Assembly: GCF_000495855.1 (NCBI RefSeq)
Contig: NZ_AWGF01000014.1
Span: forward strand, 1-64,000
Source: Asticcacaulis sp. YBE204
GTDB taxonomy: Bacteria > Pseudomonadota > Alphaproteobacteria > Caulobacterales > Caulobacteraceae
DNA length: 64,000 bases
Direction: 5' to 3'
The translations under genes and the position numbers were made by a program. Below the pieces are notes generated by a model that was not told where the DNA came from, did not search any database, and saw nothing but the letters and a program-made list of their open reading frames with translations. Of the stretch, positions 36,228 to 44,234 are shown one piece after another (position 1 is the first letter of the stretch; every line of letters starts with the position of its first letter).

Positions 36228-36869
36228 TTACATGCGGGTATTGAGCGCCAACTGCGCCGCGAAGGCCCGCTGATAGGCCGGACGCGCCTCGCCGCGCGCG
36301 ACATAGGCGGCCAGGTTTTCAAATTCGTCAAGCAGGCCCGACGCCCGCAACCGGAGCAGCACCGAGACCATCATCAAATCACCCGCGCTGAATGCCCCAT
36401 CAAGCCACTCCACGTCGCCGAGACGGGCCGACAACTGACGCAGACGATCACGAACGCGGTCCTTGACCAGCGGCAAACGCTCGGCATTCCAAGGCTTATC
36501 GCGCTCCAGCAGTACAGCATTGGCCAGTTCGAGGATCGGCGGCTCGACCGTGTTGGTCGCGGCGAACATCCACATGACCGCCCGCGCCCGGGCATCGGCC
36601 TCTTTCGGTAATAGACCGGCGTGATTTTGCGCGATATGAAGCACGATAGCGCCGGTCTCGAAGAGCACCAGATCACCCTCTTCATAGGTCGGAATCTGCC
36701 CGAACGGATGACGGCTCAGATGCGCCGGCTCTTTCATGGCGGCGAACGAAACCCCGCGCACCTCATACGGCTGGCCGACCTCCTCCATAGCCCAGCGGAC
36801 GCGCGTATCGCGCGCCAGCCCCTTACCACCGTCAGGCGACCGATCGAAAACGCTGATGGTTATGGTCAT
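36228..36869 (-). CDS. Glutathione S-transferase family protein
   Basis: A 213-residue protein with a thioredoxin-like N-terminal domain (residues 1-80) and a helical C-terminal domain. The glutathione-site marks are the start ITISVFDRSP, the cis-Pro loop IPTYEEGDLVLFETGAIVLHIAQ (residues ~58-80) and the N-capping region of the C-domain LSARLGDVEWLDGAFSAGDLMMVS. No Ser/Cys catalytic residue can be fixed. It may detoxify electrophiles. It follows the transglutaminase gene's upstream side by 30 nt on the same strand, so it could begin that transcript. Confidence 0.88.
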   Translation of the reverse strand: MTITISVFDRSPDGGKGLARDTRVRWAMEEVGQPYEVRGVSFAAMKEPAHLSRHPFGQIPTYEEGDLVLFETGAIVLHIAQNHAGLLPKEADARARAVMWMFAATNTVEPPILELANAVLLERDKPWNAERLPLVKDRVRDRLRQLSARLGDVEWLDGAFSAGDLMMVSVLLRLRASGLLDEFENLAAYVARGEARPAYQRAFAAQLALNTRM

Positions 36870-36879
36870 GGCAAACCTC

Positions 36880-37482
36880 CTAAATCAGCTTTACATCCCG
36901 GGCCCCGGACTCGTGCAGCAGGATGAACAGATCGACCAGCGCCTTGGGCAGGGCCGAGCCGAAATCGATCCTAAACTGACCGTGTTCGAACCGCACGCTA
37001 TGCAGGACATTGGCCAGAGGCGCATGGTGATCTTCGGGATTGCCGCGCGGCTCGGTCCAGTCCTCGAACCACACCTGCAAGGCCTCTTTGCTCGGCAGGG
37101 CCACGTCGCTGATCACCACCACATCGTCCCAGCGCAGGCGCTCGATCGTCACCGTCATGCCGTTTAATATCACCACCATCGGCGAAAACGACAACATCCG
37201 CGACGGCTCGAAGCGCACCACGTGCGGATTGGCCGAAGTGATCAGGTAGTCGGCGACCAGAAACCGGTCGAACAGCGTGTCGTCGTCGGTTTGCAACAGG
37301 GCTTCCGGCTCGCCGGCATAGCCCGCCTTGCGCTGGTTTTCGACAAAGGAGCGGAACTGATCGAGATAATGGTTGCGCGCCTGCTTCAGGAAGTTGACCA
37401 GAGGCCTCAGGCCGTGCTGGGTGTCCCATTCCGCTTCAGGGGCCTGATCAGAGTTCGAAACGGTAGTGTCCTGTGAGGTCAT
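36880..37482 (-). CDS. Hypothetical protein overlapping the DUF1287 gene
   Basis: A 200-residue soluble protein. It has an acidic N-terminus, a helical region (GLRPLVNFLKQARNHYLDQFRSFVENQRKAGY), then a beta-rich half with several aromatic residues (VWFEDWTEP, VRFEHGQFRIDFG). I do not recognise the family. Its first 35 nt overlap the end of the DUF1287 gene, so the two are likely one transcript and coupled. The stop lies 10 nt before the GST start. Confidence 0.6.
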   Translation of the reverse strand: MTSQDTTVSNSDQAPEAEWDTQHGLRPLVNFLKQARNHYLDQFRSFVENQRKAGYAGEPEALLQTDDDTLFDRFLVADYLITSANPHVVRFEPSRMLSFSPMVVILNGMTVTIERLRWDDVVVISDVALPSKEALQVWFEDWTEPRGNPEDHHAPLANVLHSVRFEHGQFRIDFGSALPKALVDLFILLHESGARDVKLI

Positions 37483-38038
37483 GGAGAAATAACTGGTCTT
37501 CCTGCTTCGGGCCCGCCCCGATATTATGGATCACCTGATAGCGGTTCCGGCTCATAAAAGCCAGTTGGTCCGACACGATCATGATATGCGGCAGGTGGGA
37601 GCCGATGATACGGCACGTCACCAGATCGCCGGGTTGATAGTCTTCCGGCTTCCGACTTAAGGGGCGCACCGCGGCAAAGCGCCGGAAAAAGACCTCAAGG
37701 TTCGGCACCCGGCGGTGGTCGATATTGGGGTCGGGCTTTTTCAGCCCCCAGGCCTTGGGGTACAGCCTGAAATTTTTCGCCATATCTTCGTGGACAAGGC
37801 GCTGCAAATCTATCCCAAGGCTCCGATAGGCGCGGATGACGACGTCGGTGCAGACGCCCTTGTCCGGAGCCACATCGCCATTGGGATAAGGGATGCGCGT
37901 ATAGGTCGGATCGTAGGTGACTCGGGTCTTCGTCTGGGCGTGCGCCGCCGCCAGCAGCCGGGCGGCTTTCGACTGGGGTTGCGCCTGCGCAGTCACGGCT
38001 ATGGCGGGCAAACCCCATAAAACGGTCCGGCGATCCAA
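37448..38038 (-). CDS. DUF1287 family secreted protein
   Basis: A 196-residue protein that must begin at TTG 38038: the reading frame is closed upstream by a stop, and GAGGGGG lies right before. The leader MDRRTVLWGLPAIAVTAQAQ has a twin-arginine-like start. DUF1287 marks are YPNGDVAPDKGVCTDVVIRAYRSLGIDLQRLVHEDM, DPNIDHRRVPNLEVFF, and the His in LPHIMIVSD. These resemble a papain-like (NlpC-type) Cys...His pair, with the Cys in GVCTDVV. A periplasmic peptidase or amidase role is inferred. Confidence 0.87.
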   Translation of the reverse strand: MDRRTVLWGLPAIAVTAQAQPQSKAARLLAAAHAQTKTRVTYDPTYTRIPYPNGDVAPDKGVCTDVVIRAYRSLGIDLQRLVHEDMAKNFRLYPKAWGLKKPDPNIDHRRVPNLEVFFRRFAAVRPLSRKPEDYQPGDLVTCRIIGSHLPHIMIVSDQLAFMSRNRYQVIHNIGAGPKQEDQLFLHDLTGHYRFEL

Positions 38039-38057
38039 GCATCCCCCTCAGAACGGT

Positions 38058-38183
38058 CTAGCTGGCCGCCTTATCCAGAGCATCGCCGACCGATTCGATA
38101 TCGCGGCCGACGCCCTTGATGGTGTTACAAGCCGAAAGCACCGGCAGCATGGCGATCAGCGAAATGATAATGATACGTTTCAT
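38058..38183 (-). CDS. Entericidin A/B-like small lipoprotein
   Basis: A 41-residue protein, MKRIIIISLIAMLPVLSACN at the start. It has a short signal and lipobox LSAC, so it is lipid-anchored at Cys19. The mature part NTIKGVGRDIESVGDALDKAAS has the entericidin pattern (NT..G.G.D...G..I), a toxin/antidote-like small lipoprotein in enterobacteria. In alphaproteobacteria single copies are common and their role is unclear. GAAGG lies 8 nt upstream. It is 19 nt downstream of the DUF1287 start region. Confidence 0.88.
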   Translation of the reverse strand: MKRIIIISLIAMLPVLSACNTIKGVGRDIESVGDALDKAAS

Positions 38184-38297
38184 GGCTTCGAACCTTCGTG
38201 AAAAAGGGCAGGTTCGACCGGGGTAAGTCTGCGGGGCGATTATGGCAATTATTGAGCGCATCTCCAAAGATAAGGAGAGCGTAAGAAATCAATAAAA

Positions 38298-38501
38298 TCA
38301 GTGCTTGTGAAACCACTGAATCCGGCCCGATTTTCGCTCCCACAGATATTCGTGCAATGGGAAGACCAGAGTCTGCACGCAGGGTTCCAGCAGACCGATC
38401 CCCAGAGAAATCGCCAGATTACCCGTCAGCACATAGGCCACACCGGTCGCCACACCGACATGCAGAACACCATAGGTCAGGGTCTTGAACAACAGCCGCA
38501 T
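38298..38501 (-). CDS. DUF2061 family membrane protein, copy 1
   Basis: A 67-residue protein with two hydrophobic helices (residues ~9-27 and 29-46) and a basic His-ending tail. The family pattern is LTYGVLHVGVATGVAYVLTGNLAISLGIGLLEPCVQTLVFPLHEYLWER. It is a close paralogue of the 68-residue gene at 38577. The function is unknown. A Fur-like box lies just upstream of its start. Confidence 0.85.
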   Translation of the reverse strand: MRLLFKTLTYGVLHVGVATGVAYVLTGNLAISLGIGLLEPCVQTLVFPLHEYLWERKSGRIQWFHKH

Positions 38502-38525
38502 GGGCGCCCCTTGTACATTTCCACA

Positions 38526-38552
38526 AGAATATAATAATAATTCTCATTTGCA
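38526..38552. promoter_or_regulatory. Fur-box-like sequence upstream of DUF2061 copy 1
   Basis: On the minus strand, TGCAAATGAGAATTATTATT (read from 38552 down) resembles a Fur box (NATA/AT repeats around GAGAAT). It starts about 25 nt before the ATG. Motif-only call; it may instead be an AT-rich promoter. Confidence 0.4.
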
Positions 38553-38576
38553 CAAGATGGATTTGTAAAACCATGC

Positions 38577-38783
38577 CTAGTGGTGATGAGCCAGCGACAG
38601 CTTTTCCGGCACTTTGCGTTCCCAGATATATTCATGCAGCGGAAAAACGAGCGTCTGCACCATCGGCTCCAAAAGACCGATCCCGAGTGCGATGGCCCAG
38701 TTGCCGGTCAGGACATAGGCAACGGTCGAGGCCACGGCGACGTGGATCGTACCGTAGGACAGGGTTTTGGCGAACAGACGCAT
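38577..38783 (-). CDS. DUF2061 family membrane protein, copy 2
   Basis: A 68-residue paralogue of the gene at 38298, with the same two-helix layout (TLSYGTIHVAVASTVAYVLTGNWAIALGIGLLEPMVQTLVFPLHEYIWER) and a His-ending tail (AHHH versus WFHKH). About two-thirds of positions agree by eye, so this is a tandem duplication. The upstream dyad GAAAAATC (38836-38843) / GATTTTTC (38855-38862) may control it or the divergent flavoprotein gene. Confidence 0.85.
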   Translation of the reverse strand: MRLFAKTLSYGTIHVAVASTVAYVLTGNWAIALGIGLLEPMVQTLVFPLHEYIWERKVPEKLSLAHHH

Positions 38784-38886
38784 GGCAAGTCTCCTTCAGG
38801 GCTATGATTTGAGATTAGCGCTGACCCAATTCAAAGAAAAATCGATAATTTTTTGATTTTTCATAACCGAAATCTATAGACTTGCC

Positions 38887-40101
38887 ATGCCCTACGCCTT
38901 ACGCCTAAACACCGGTATGTCCCCTGCCCCCAAAACCATTGCCGTGATCGGTGCCGGTCCTGCCGGTCTGATGCTCGCCGAAATCCTCAGCGCCCATGGT
39001 TACCGCGTCGATATCTACGACCGGATGGCCTCGGTGGCGCGCAAGTTCCTGATGGCCGGACGCGGCGGGCTGAACCTGACCCATTCCGAGCCGCTGGCCG
39101 CCTTTATCGGGCGCTACGGCAACCGCGCGACGCAGGTCAAACCGACCATTGAAGCCTTCACGCCCAAGGACCTGCGCGACTGGGCCGATGCGCTCGGGGC
39201 CGAAACCTTCGTCGGCAGTTCAGGCCGTGTGTTCCCGAAGGCGCTCAAGGCCTCACCGCTGCTGCGCGCCTGGCTCAAACGGCTGGAGGCGCAGGGCGTG
39301 CGGTTTCATCTGCGCCACGCGTGGACAGGCTGGGCCGATAATGCCCTCGTCTTCGCGCATGGGGACAAGACGGTCGAAGTCCGGCCCGATATTATCGTTC
39401 TGGCTTTGGGCGGGGCGTCGTGGCCGAAGCTGGGTTCGGACGGTGGCTGGACCGACATTTTAGGTGCGCGCGGTGTCGAAATCGCGCCGCTCAAGGCCGC
39501 CAATATGGGTTTCACCGTCACGTGGAGCGAGCATTTCCGCGACCGCTTCGCCGGAGAACCGCTAAAACCCATCGCGCTCACCTACGAAGGCCGTGTACGC
39601 AAGGGCGAGCTGATGCTGACGCGCCAAGGGATAGAGGGCGGCGCGGTCTATGCCCATGCGGCCGCCTTGCGCGACACGATCGCGCGTAAGGGCTCGGCAA
39701 CTCTGCTGATCGACCTCAAACCGGAACTGAGCGAGGCCCAGATCGTCAACAAACTGTCGCGAGGGGCTAAAAATGATAGTTTAAGCAACAAGTTACGCAA
39801 AACACTTAATCTGTCGCCCGCCGCCATCGCCCTGCTGCGCGAAACGGGTCAGGAGATTACACCCGCGCTCATAAAAGCCGCGCCCGTGACCCTGACCGGC
39901 GCGCAAGCGCTGGAGCGCGCCATTTCCTCGGCGGGCGGCATCCGCTTCGACGCCGTGACACCGGATTATGAACTGAAAGCCCTACCCGGCACTTACGCCA
40001 TCGGCGAAATGCTCGACTGGGAAGCCCCCACCGGCGGCTATCTGCTGCAAGCCTGTTTCAGTCAGGCGGTCTGGACAGCCCGCGCCATATTGAAGCGATA
40101 G
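38887..40101 (+). CDS. HI0933/YhiN-type NAD(P)/FAD-dependent oxidoreductase (TIGR03862-like)
   Basis: A flavoprotein of 404 residues, or 393 if started at ATG 38920 (MSPAPKTIAVIGAGPAG); neither start has a strong ribosome binding site, and the second one puts the FAD motif nearer the N-terminus. The dinucleotide loop is AVIGAGPAGLMLAEILSAHG. KFLMAGRGGLNLTHS is the family motif. The C-terminal ALPGTYAIGEMLDWEAPTGGYLLQACFSQAVWTARAI is the HI0933 flavin-site end. The role is unknown. It is followed 2 nt later by the phosphatase gene, so the two are co-transcribed. Confidence 0.88.
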   Translation: MPYALRLNTGMSPAPKTIAVIGAGPAGLMLAEILSAHGYRVDIYDRMASVARKFLMAGRGGLNLTHSEPLAAFIGRYGNRATQVKPTIEAFTPKDLRDWADALGAETFVGSSGRVFPKALKASPLLRAWLKRLEAQGVRFHLRHAWTGWADNALVFAHGDKTVEVRPDIIVLALGGASWPKLGSDGGWTDILGARGVEIAPLKAANMGFTVTWSEHFRDRFAGEPLKPIALTYEGRVRKGELMLTRQGIEGGAVYAHAAALRDTIARKGSATLLIDLKPELSEAQIVNKLSRGAKNDSLSNKLRKTLNLSPAAIALLRETGQEITPALIKAAPVTLTGAQALERAISSAGGIRFDAVTPDYELKALPGTYAIGEMLDWEAPTGGYLLQACFSQAVWTARAILKR

Positions 40102-40103
40102 AT

Positions 40104-40427
40104 ATGCAACGTCTTCTTTTTCTCTGCACCGCCAACAAACTACGCAGCCCAACCGCTGAGCAGGTCTTTTCGCAGTACCCGAATCTTGAGGTCGCGTCCG
40201 CCGGGCTGGGGGCCGATGCGGCAGAACCTCTGACACCGGAGCATTTCGAGGGCGTGGACATCATCTTCGTTATGGAAAAGGCGCACCGCAACAAACTCAG
40301 CAAGCGCTTCAAGGCCTATATCGGCAAGGCGAAAGTCATCTGCCTGAACATCCCCGACGACTACGACTATATGGACCCCATCCTGATCACCTTGCTCAAG
40401 GCGCGGGTAACACCTCACCTACGTTAA
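40104..40427 (+). CDS. Low-molecular-weight tyrosine phosphatase-like protein
   Basis: A 107-residue protein, shorter than typical LMW-PTPs (~150). The P-loop is at the start: LFLCTANKLRSPTAEQVF, giving Cys-x5-Arg-Ser-Pro as in LMW-PTPs. The acidic general-acid loop is IPDDYDYMDPILI. It fits a small branch of predicted phosphatases sharing CTANKLRSPTAE; substrates are unknown. It overlaps the end of the convergent epimerase-like gene by 4 nt. Confidence 0.8.
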   Translation: MQRLLFLCTANKLRSPTAEQVFSQYPNLEVASAGLGADAAEPLTPEHFEGVDIIFVMEKAHRNKLSKRFKAYIGKAKVICLNIPDDYDYMDPILITLLKARVTPHLR

Positions 40428-41263
40428 AAATCCGGCTTGAAAATCGCCGGATCGTAACCGAAATCGCGCGTGGCCGCGGTGTGATCGAAGACCAGATCGG
40501 TGTTCATCCGCAATGCCATATTGACATTATTTTTCAACGTCGCGCCCGGTTTGATAATCCCCAGCACACCGAAACCCAGCTTCCACAACGCCGCCGGAAA
40601 CGACAGGATGCGTGCGGGCTTATCCTTGGCGGCGAAAATCCGCGCTACCATGTCGCGGTAACTGAGGGTCTCACCGCCGGAGAGATCATAGGCCCTGTTA
40701 CGCGTCACATCAATATTGATTACCTGCACTGCCGCCTTCGCCAGATCACGGGCATGGACCGGCTGACGCAGACCTTTGGCGCCATCGCAGACCGGGAAAA
40801 AGCCTAAAAGATCAATCGTCTGCGCGATACGGCTGATATTCTGATCCAGGCCTTCATCATAAATCAGGGTCGGACGAAGGATCGTCCAGCCAACATCGTG
40901 CGTGGCGCCAAAGGCCTCGATCCGCGCTTCGGATTCGCTAAGCAGATCGGCGATCCGGCGCTCTTCCGGCTCCGGCGAAAAGGTCTTGCTGAAGCGCGAG
41001 GTCGACGAAAAGGCGACAACCCGTTTCATGCCCTGCCGCCACAAAGCCTCCAGTACGTTTTCAGTAATCAACCAGATCGGCGAGGTGACGATGACCGTGT
41101 CGAACCCCTTGCCCTCGAACGCTTCCGGATGCATCAGGTCGAGAAACACCTCGCCCGAACGCTTCGGCTTGCGCGTGGTGAAAATCGCATCGGGGGCGAT
41201 GTCGCGCAACCGCCGCCCGACCAGACTCGTCGCCCCGATGACCAAGAGTTTTGTATCTATCAT
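40424..41263 (-). CDS. NAD-dependent epimerase / atypical SDR protein
   Basis: A 279-residue protein of the extended SDR class. The N-terminal nucleotide motif is LLVIGATSLVGRRLRD. FSSTSRFSK and the TILRPTLIYDEGLDQNI stretch are the active-site and substrate regions; the usual YxxxK is not clear, so it may be a non-catalytic or sugar-binding relative. No partner nucleotide-sugar genes are adjacent. It is divergent from ubiD, with a mosaic repeat in the shared promoter region. Confidence 0.8.
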   Translation of the reverse strand: MIDTKLLVIGATSLVGRRLRDIAPDAIFTTRKPKRSGEVFLDLMHPEAFEGKGFDTVIVTSPIWLITENVLEALWRQGMKRVVAFSSTSRFSKTFSPEPEERRIADLLSESEARIEAFGATHDVGWTILRPTLIYDEGLDQNISRIAQTIDLLGFFPVCDGAKGLRQPVHARDLAKAAVQVINIDVTRNRAYDLSGGETLSYRDMVARIFAAKDKPARILSFPAALWKLGFGVLGIIKPGATLKNNVNMALRMNTDLVFDHTAATRDFGYDPAIFKPDF

Positions 41264-41283
41264 AGTCGATGCTGCCTCTCATC

Positions 41284-41415
41284 ATACCTCCCCGCTGGCG
41301 GGGAGGGTGGCGTTGCGAAGCCACGACGGGTAGGGTGGACAATGCCGAAGACACCCCACCACCACGCCTTTCAGGCGCGGTCCCCCTCCCCGCACTAAAG
41401 TGCAGGGAGGTATAG
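41284..41415. repeat. Mosaic palindromic element, copy A
   Basis: A 132-bp element, the shortest of four related copies (others at 50071, 58750 and 59364). It starts CATACCTCCCCGC and ends with GGGAGGTATAG, so its ends are inverted. The right half keeps CCCCACCACCACGC and GCGGTCCCCCTCCCCG. It fills the divergent promoter region between the epimerase-like gene and ubiD. Confidence 0.8.
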
Positions 41416-41523
41416 GATGTGTCGCATTTACCACCGCCCCACGCAAGCACAGGGCGGAGAAGACTTGCCACGCACCGCCCGTCGGCCTATGTCTCGGCAC
41501 GTATTCTTACGAAAGTGCCGGTC

Positions 41524-43059
41524 ATGAGCGCCTACAAATCCCTGCGTGATTTCATCAGTAAACTCGAACGCGAAGGCGAACTCATCAGGGTCAACGAACC
41601 GGTATCGACGCACCTTGAAATGACCGAGATCCAGACCCGGCTTCTGGCCGACAAGGGCCCGGCGGTGCTGTTCGAGAATGTCCTGCTGCCCGATGGGTCG
41701 AAATCCGACATGCCGGTGCTGGTCAACCTGTTCGGCACCGTCAAGCGCGTGGCGATGGGCGTGACGCTCGAAGGCAAGGAGCGCACCAATCCGCAGGACC
41801 TGCGCGAAGTCGGCGAGTTGCTGGCCTTCCTGCGTCAACCGGAACCCCCGCGCGGCTTCAAGGACGCCCTCAGCATGTTGCCGCTGGCCAAGACCGTCAT
41901 GGGGATGCGCCCAAAGACCGTCTCGAAGGCCCCTGTGCAGGAGGTCGTCCTGACCGGCGACGATATCGATCTGACGAAGCTGCCGGTGCAGGGTTGCTGG
42001 CCCGGCGAGCCCGCGCCGCTGATCACCTGGGGGTTGGTGGTCACCAAAGGGCCGTCGGAATCGCGCGAGGACGACTTCAATCTCGGCATCTACCGGATGC
42101 AGGTGCTGGGCAAGGACAAGGCCATCATGCGCTGGTTGGCCCACCGCGGCGGCGCGCAGCATCACGCGCGCTGGAAGAAGGCCAAAAAGACCGAGCCCCT
42201 GCCCGCCTGCGTCGTGCTGGGGGCCGATCCGGGCACGATCCTCGCCGCCGTGACGCCAGTGCCGGACACTTTGTCAGAGTATCAGTTTGCGGGACTTCTG
42301 CGCGGCGCCAAGGCCGAACTGATTCCGGCCAAAACCGTGCCCCTGCTGGTGCCGGCCGAAGCCGAAATCGTCCTCGAAGGCCACGTCCTGCTCGACGAAT
42401 ATGCCGACGAAGGCCCCTATGGCGACCACACCGGCTATTACAATTCGGTCGAAAAATTCCCGGTGTTCAAGGTTTCGGCCATCACCATGCGCAAAAAACC
42501 GATCTATCTGTCGACCTTTACGGGACGGCCGCCCGACGAGCCGTCGGTATTGGGAGAAGCGTTAAATGAAGTCTTTATCCCGTTGATCCGTCAGCAGTTT
42601 CCCGAAATCGTCGATTTCTGGCTGCCGCCGGAGGGGTGTTCGTACCGCATCGCCGTCATCTCGATGAAGAAGGCCTATCCCGGCCACGCCAAGCGCGTCA
42701 TGATGGGCGCGTGGTCGTATCTCAGACAGTTCATGTACACCAAGTGGCTGATCGTGGTGGATGACGACATCAACTGCCGCGACTGGAAGGACGTCATGTG
42801 GGCCGTTTCGACGCGGATGGACCCGGCGCGCGACCTGACGATCATCGAGAACACGCCGATCGACTATCTCGACTTCGCCTCGCCGGAAAGCGGGCTGGGC
42901 TCGAAGGTCGGCCTCGACGCCACCAACAAGTGGGAGCCGGAAACCCACCGCGAATGGGGCGAAGAACTGTATATGGAGCAGGACGTGATCGACCGCGTCA
43001 GCGCCAAATGGGCGGCGATGGGACTACCGGGCTCCGGCAAGCCGATCTGGAAGAAATAA
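41524..43059 (+). CDS. ubiD: UbiD family decarboxylase
   Basis: A 511-residue prenyl-FMN-dependent decarboxylase. In ubiquinone synthesis UbiD removes the carboxyl of 3-polyprenyl-4-hydroxybenzoate. Family marks include [44 protein letters not shown] (residues ~178-207, cofactor site), and [21 protein letters not shown] near 297-317, holding the E-x4-E/D catalytic acids. The start at 41524 ([11 protein letters not shown]) is chosen over upstream in-frame codons that would extend back into the repeat. UbiX, the prFMN maker, is not in this window. Confidence 0.93.
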   Translation: MSAYKSLRDFISKLEREGELIRVNEPVSTHLEMTEIQTRLLADKGPAVLFENVLLPDGSKSDMPVLVNLFGTVKRVAMGVTLEGKERTNPQDLREVGELLAFLRQPEPPRGFKDALSMLPLAKTVMGMRPKTVSKAPVQEVVLTGDDIDLTKLPVQGCWPGEPAPLITWGLVVTKGPSESREDDFNLGIYRMQVLGKDKAIMRWLAHRGGAQHHARWKKAKKTEPLPACVVLGADPGTILAAVTPVPDTLSEYQFAGLLRGAKAELIPAKTVPLLVPAEAEIVLEGHVLLDEYADEGPYGDHTGYYNSVEKFPVFKVSAITMRKKPIYLSTFTGRPPDEPSVLGEALNEVFIPLIRQQFPEIVDFWLPPEGCSYRIAVISMKKAYPGHAKRVMMGAWSYLRQFMYTKWLIVVDDDINCRDWKDVMWAVSTRMDPARDLTIIENTPIDYLDFASPESGLGSKVGLDATNKWEPETHREWGEELYMEQDVIDRVSAKWAAMGLPGSGKPIWKK

Positions 43060-43060
43060 T

Positions 43061-43198
43061 TTAGTGGGCTTTGTCCGTCGATGGCGGCGGCAAATCGATA
43101 CGAATGGTCACCGGACTTTTGAACGGTATGAAAAGCGCGGCGGCCATCAGAGCCAGCAAAACCGCGAGACCTGTATAGAGCCAGATTTTTTGTTTCAT
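43061..43198 (-). CDS. Small single-pass membrane protein (45 residues)
   Basis: A short gene on the minus strand. It starts MKQKIWLYTGLAVLLALM and ends KSPVTIRIDLPPPSTDKAH. GGGGGCG lies 5-8 nt before the ATG at 43198 (an in-frame ATG four codons upstream exists). Residues 5-25 form one membrane helix, and the Pro-rich C-terminus faces out. The stop TAA is 2 nt from the ubiD stop, convergent with it. No family recognised. Confidence 0.6.
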   Translation of the reverse strand: MKQKIWLYTGLAVLLALMAAALFIPFKSPVTIRIDLPPPSTDKAH

Positions 43199-43264
43199 AT
43201 TCGCCCCCATAATTCGATTTAACCGATATGGTTGAAGAGTTAAAGGGGGCTCAAGGGGGATGTG

Positions 43265-43684
43265 ATGAAATACGGCTGGCTTCTTTTGGGCCTTAGCGTC
43301 ACCGCCGTCGTGATATGTGCTTTATGCGCCTTCACACCTTTGGCATGGGAACTCAGCGGTCGGGAGTCTGAGGGCTATCCGGAGATCGTATTTGCCGTCT
43401 ATCACCTGCCAACAGCGGTTCTTTTGCTGATAGACGCGGTGCTGATTTTCCGGTTGGAACGGCAAAAAACCCTATCCCCTCAAAAGGCATTGTGGTTGGC
43501 CGCCGGGTTTAAAATCACCAGTCTGCTCCTTCTGAGCCTTCCGGTCACCTTTCCACATAGCGGCACAAACAACGCTTTATTGCCGTTCTTCTTCGGCAAT
43601 TATCCGCTCGTCGGATTTCCGTTTCACGTCTTCATGACAATACGGGGCTGGCGTAAACGCTCTCCCGTTGCGACTACGACATAG
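43265..43684 (+). CDS. Hypothetical integral membrane protein
   Basis: A 139-residue protein starting at ATG 43265 behind AAGGGGGATG (a GTG three bases earlier is less likely). Four hydrophobic helices are visible near residues 5-25, 45-62, 76-95 and 105-125; FSYHLPTAV-like loops carry the polar residues. It is unrecognised. It is divergent from the 45-residue gene and convergent with the next minus-strand gene. Confidence 0.6.
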   Translation: MKYGWLLLGLSVTAVVICALCAFTPLAWELSGRESEGYPEIVFAVYHLPTAVLLLIDAVLIFRLERQKTLSPQKALWLAAGFKITSLLLLSLPVTFPHSGTNNALLPFFFGNYPLVGFPFHVFMTIRGWRKRSPVATTT

Positions 43685-43700
43685 ACGTAATGCAGAGCGC

Positions 43701-44117
43701 TTACCCGGTCTTACTGTACGGCGTGCCATCCGGCCATTTACCGGTCCGAGCGGCGCGCTGTTCGCGTAGCTGCGCCTGTTTGTCGGACCAGCCCTTGCGC
43801 CATTGAGAATCCGAGGCGATTTGCGGCTGCGCCGCCCCCTCCGTCAGCGTCGCTTCGCTCGCTCCCTCCTCCCCATCTTCGCAAGGCTCGATAGGGAGGA
43901 GGGAGGCAGGCTTCAACGGCTCTGAGGGCGTGGAGCGCCCTTTCGTCTTCACCAACGGCGTGTGCAATTGGCGGATCAGGCGCTCGGCGGCGATCAGGGC
44001 GCGTAGCAGGGCAATGGCCTCCTGCGGCACCGAGGGCTTGCGGCCTTCGACGAAGGACAGAAGACGGTCGGCCTGAGCCATGAGGCGGGTGTGCAGAGGG
44101 GCATAGGTGTCGGTCAT
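43701..44117 (-). CDS. Hypothetical protein carrying an in-frame palindromic element
   Basis: A 138-residue soluble protein. The N-terminal helical part (residues 1-58, LLSFVEGRKPSVPQEAIALLRALIAAERLIRQL) and the basic C-terminal part (residues 103-138, WRKGWSDKQAQLREQRAARTGKWPDGTPY) look like native sequence. Residues ~68-97 (LKPASLLPIEPCEDGEEG then ASEATLTEGAAQP) are the translation of a palindromic repeat. The reading frame stays open across it. GGGGAC precedes the ATG. No domain is recognised. Confidence 0.65.
   Translation of the reverse strand: MTDTYAPLHTRLMAQADRLLSFVEGRKPSVPQEAIALLRALIAAERLIRQLHTPLVKTKGRSTPSEPLKPASLLPIEPCEDGEEGASEATLTEGAAQPQIASDSQWRKGWSDKQAQLREQRAARTGKWPDGTPYSKTG
43827..43916. 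repeat. Palindromic repeat inside a coding gene
   Basis: The GC-rich stretch reads GCCCCCTCCGTCAGCGTCGC then TTCGCTCGCTCCCTCCTCCC, and ends in GATAGGGAGGAGGGAGGC. CCTCCTCCC pairs with GGGAGGAGG. The same CCCCCTCCGTC word is typical of intergenic repeats in Caulobacterales genomes. Here it is in frame in the gene at 43701. Confidence 0.7.
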
Positions 44118-44177
44118 GTCCCCATGATGACGTGGTTACACATAGCGGGGATAAGATGCGCTAAAAGGGCTGACTGG

Positions 44178-44232
44178 TCCCCCTCACCCGGCGCTACGCG
44201 CCACCCTCTCCCAAATGGGGAGAGGGTGAGTA
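44178..44232. repeat. Palindromic repeat between two minus-strand genes
   Basis: CCCCTCACCC, a GGCGCTACGCGCC hairpin, then CCCTCTCCC facing GGGAGAGGGTGAG. It lies between the gene at 43701-44117 and the stop of the GGDEF-EAL gene. It is related to the intergenic element at 57317. Confidence 0.75.
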
Positions 44233-44234
44233 GG

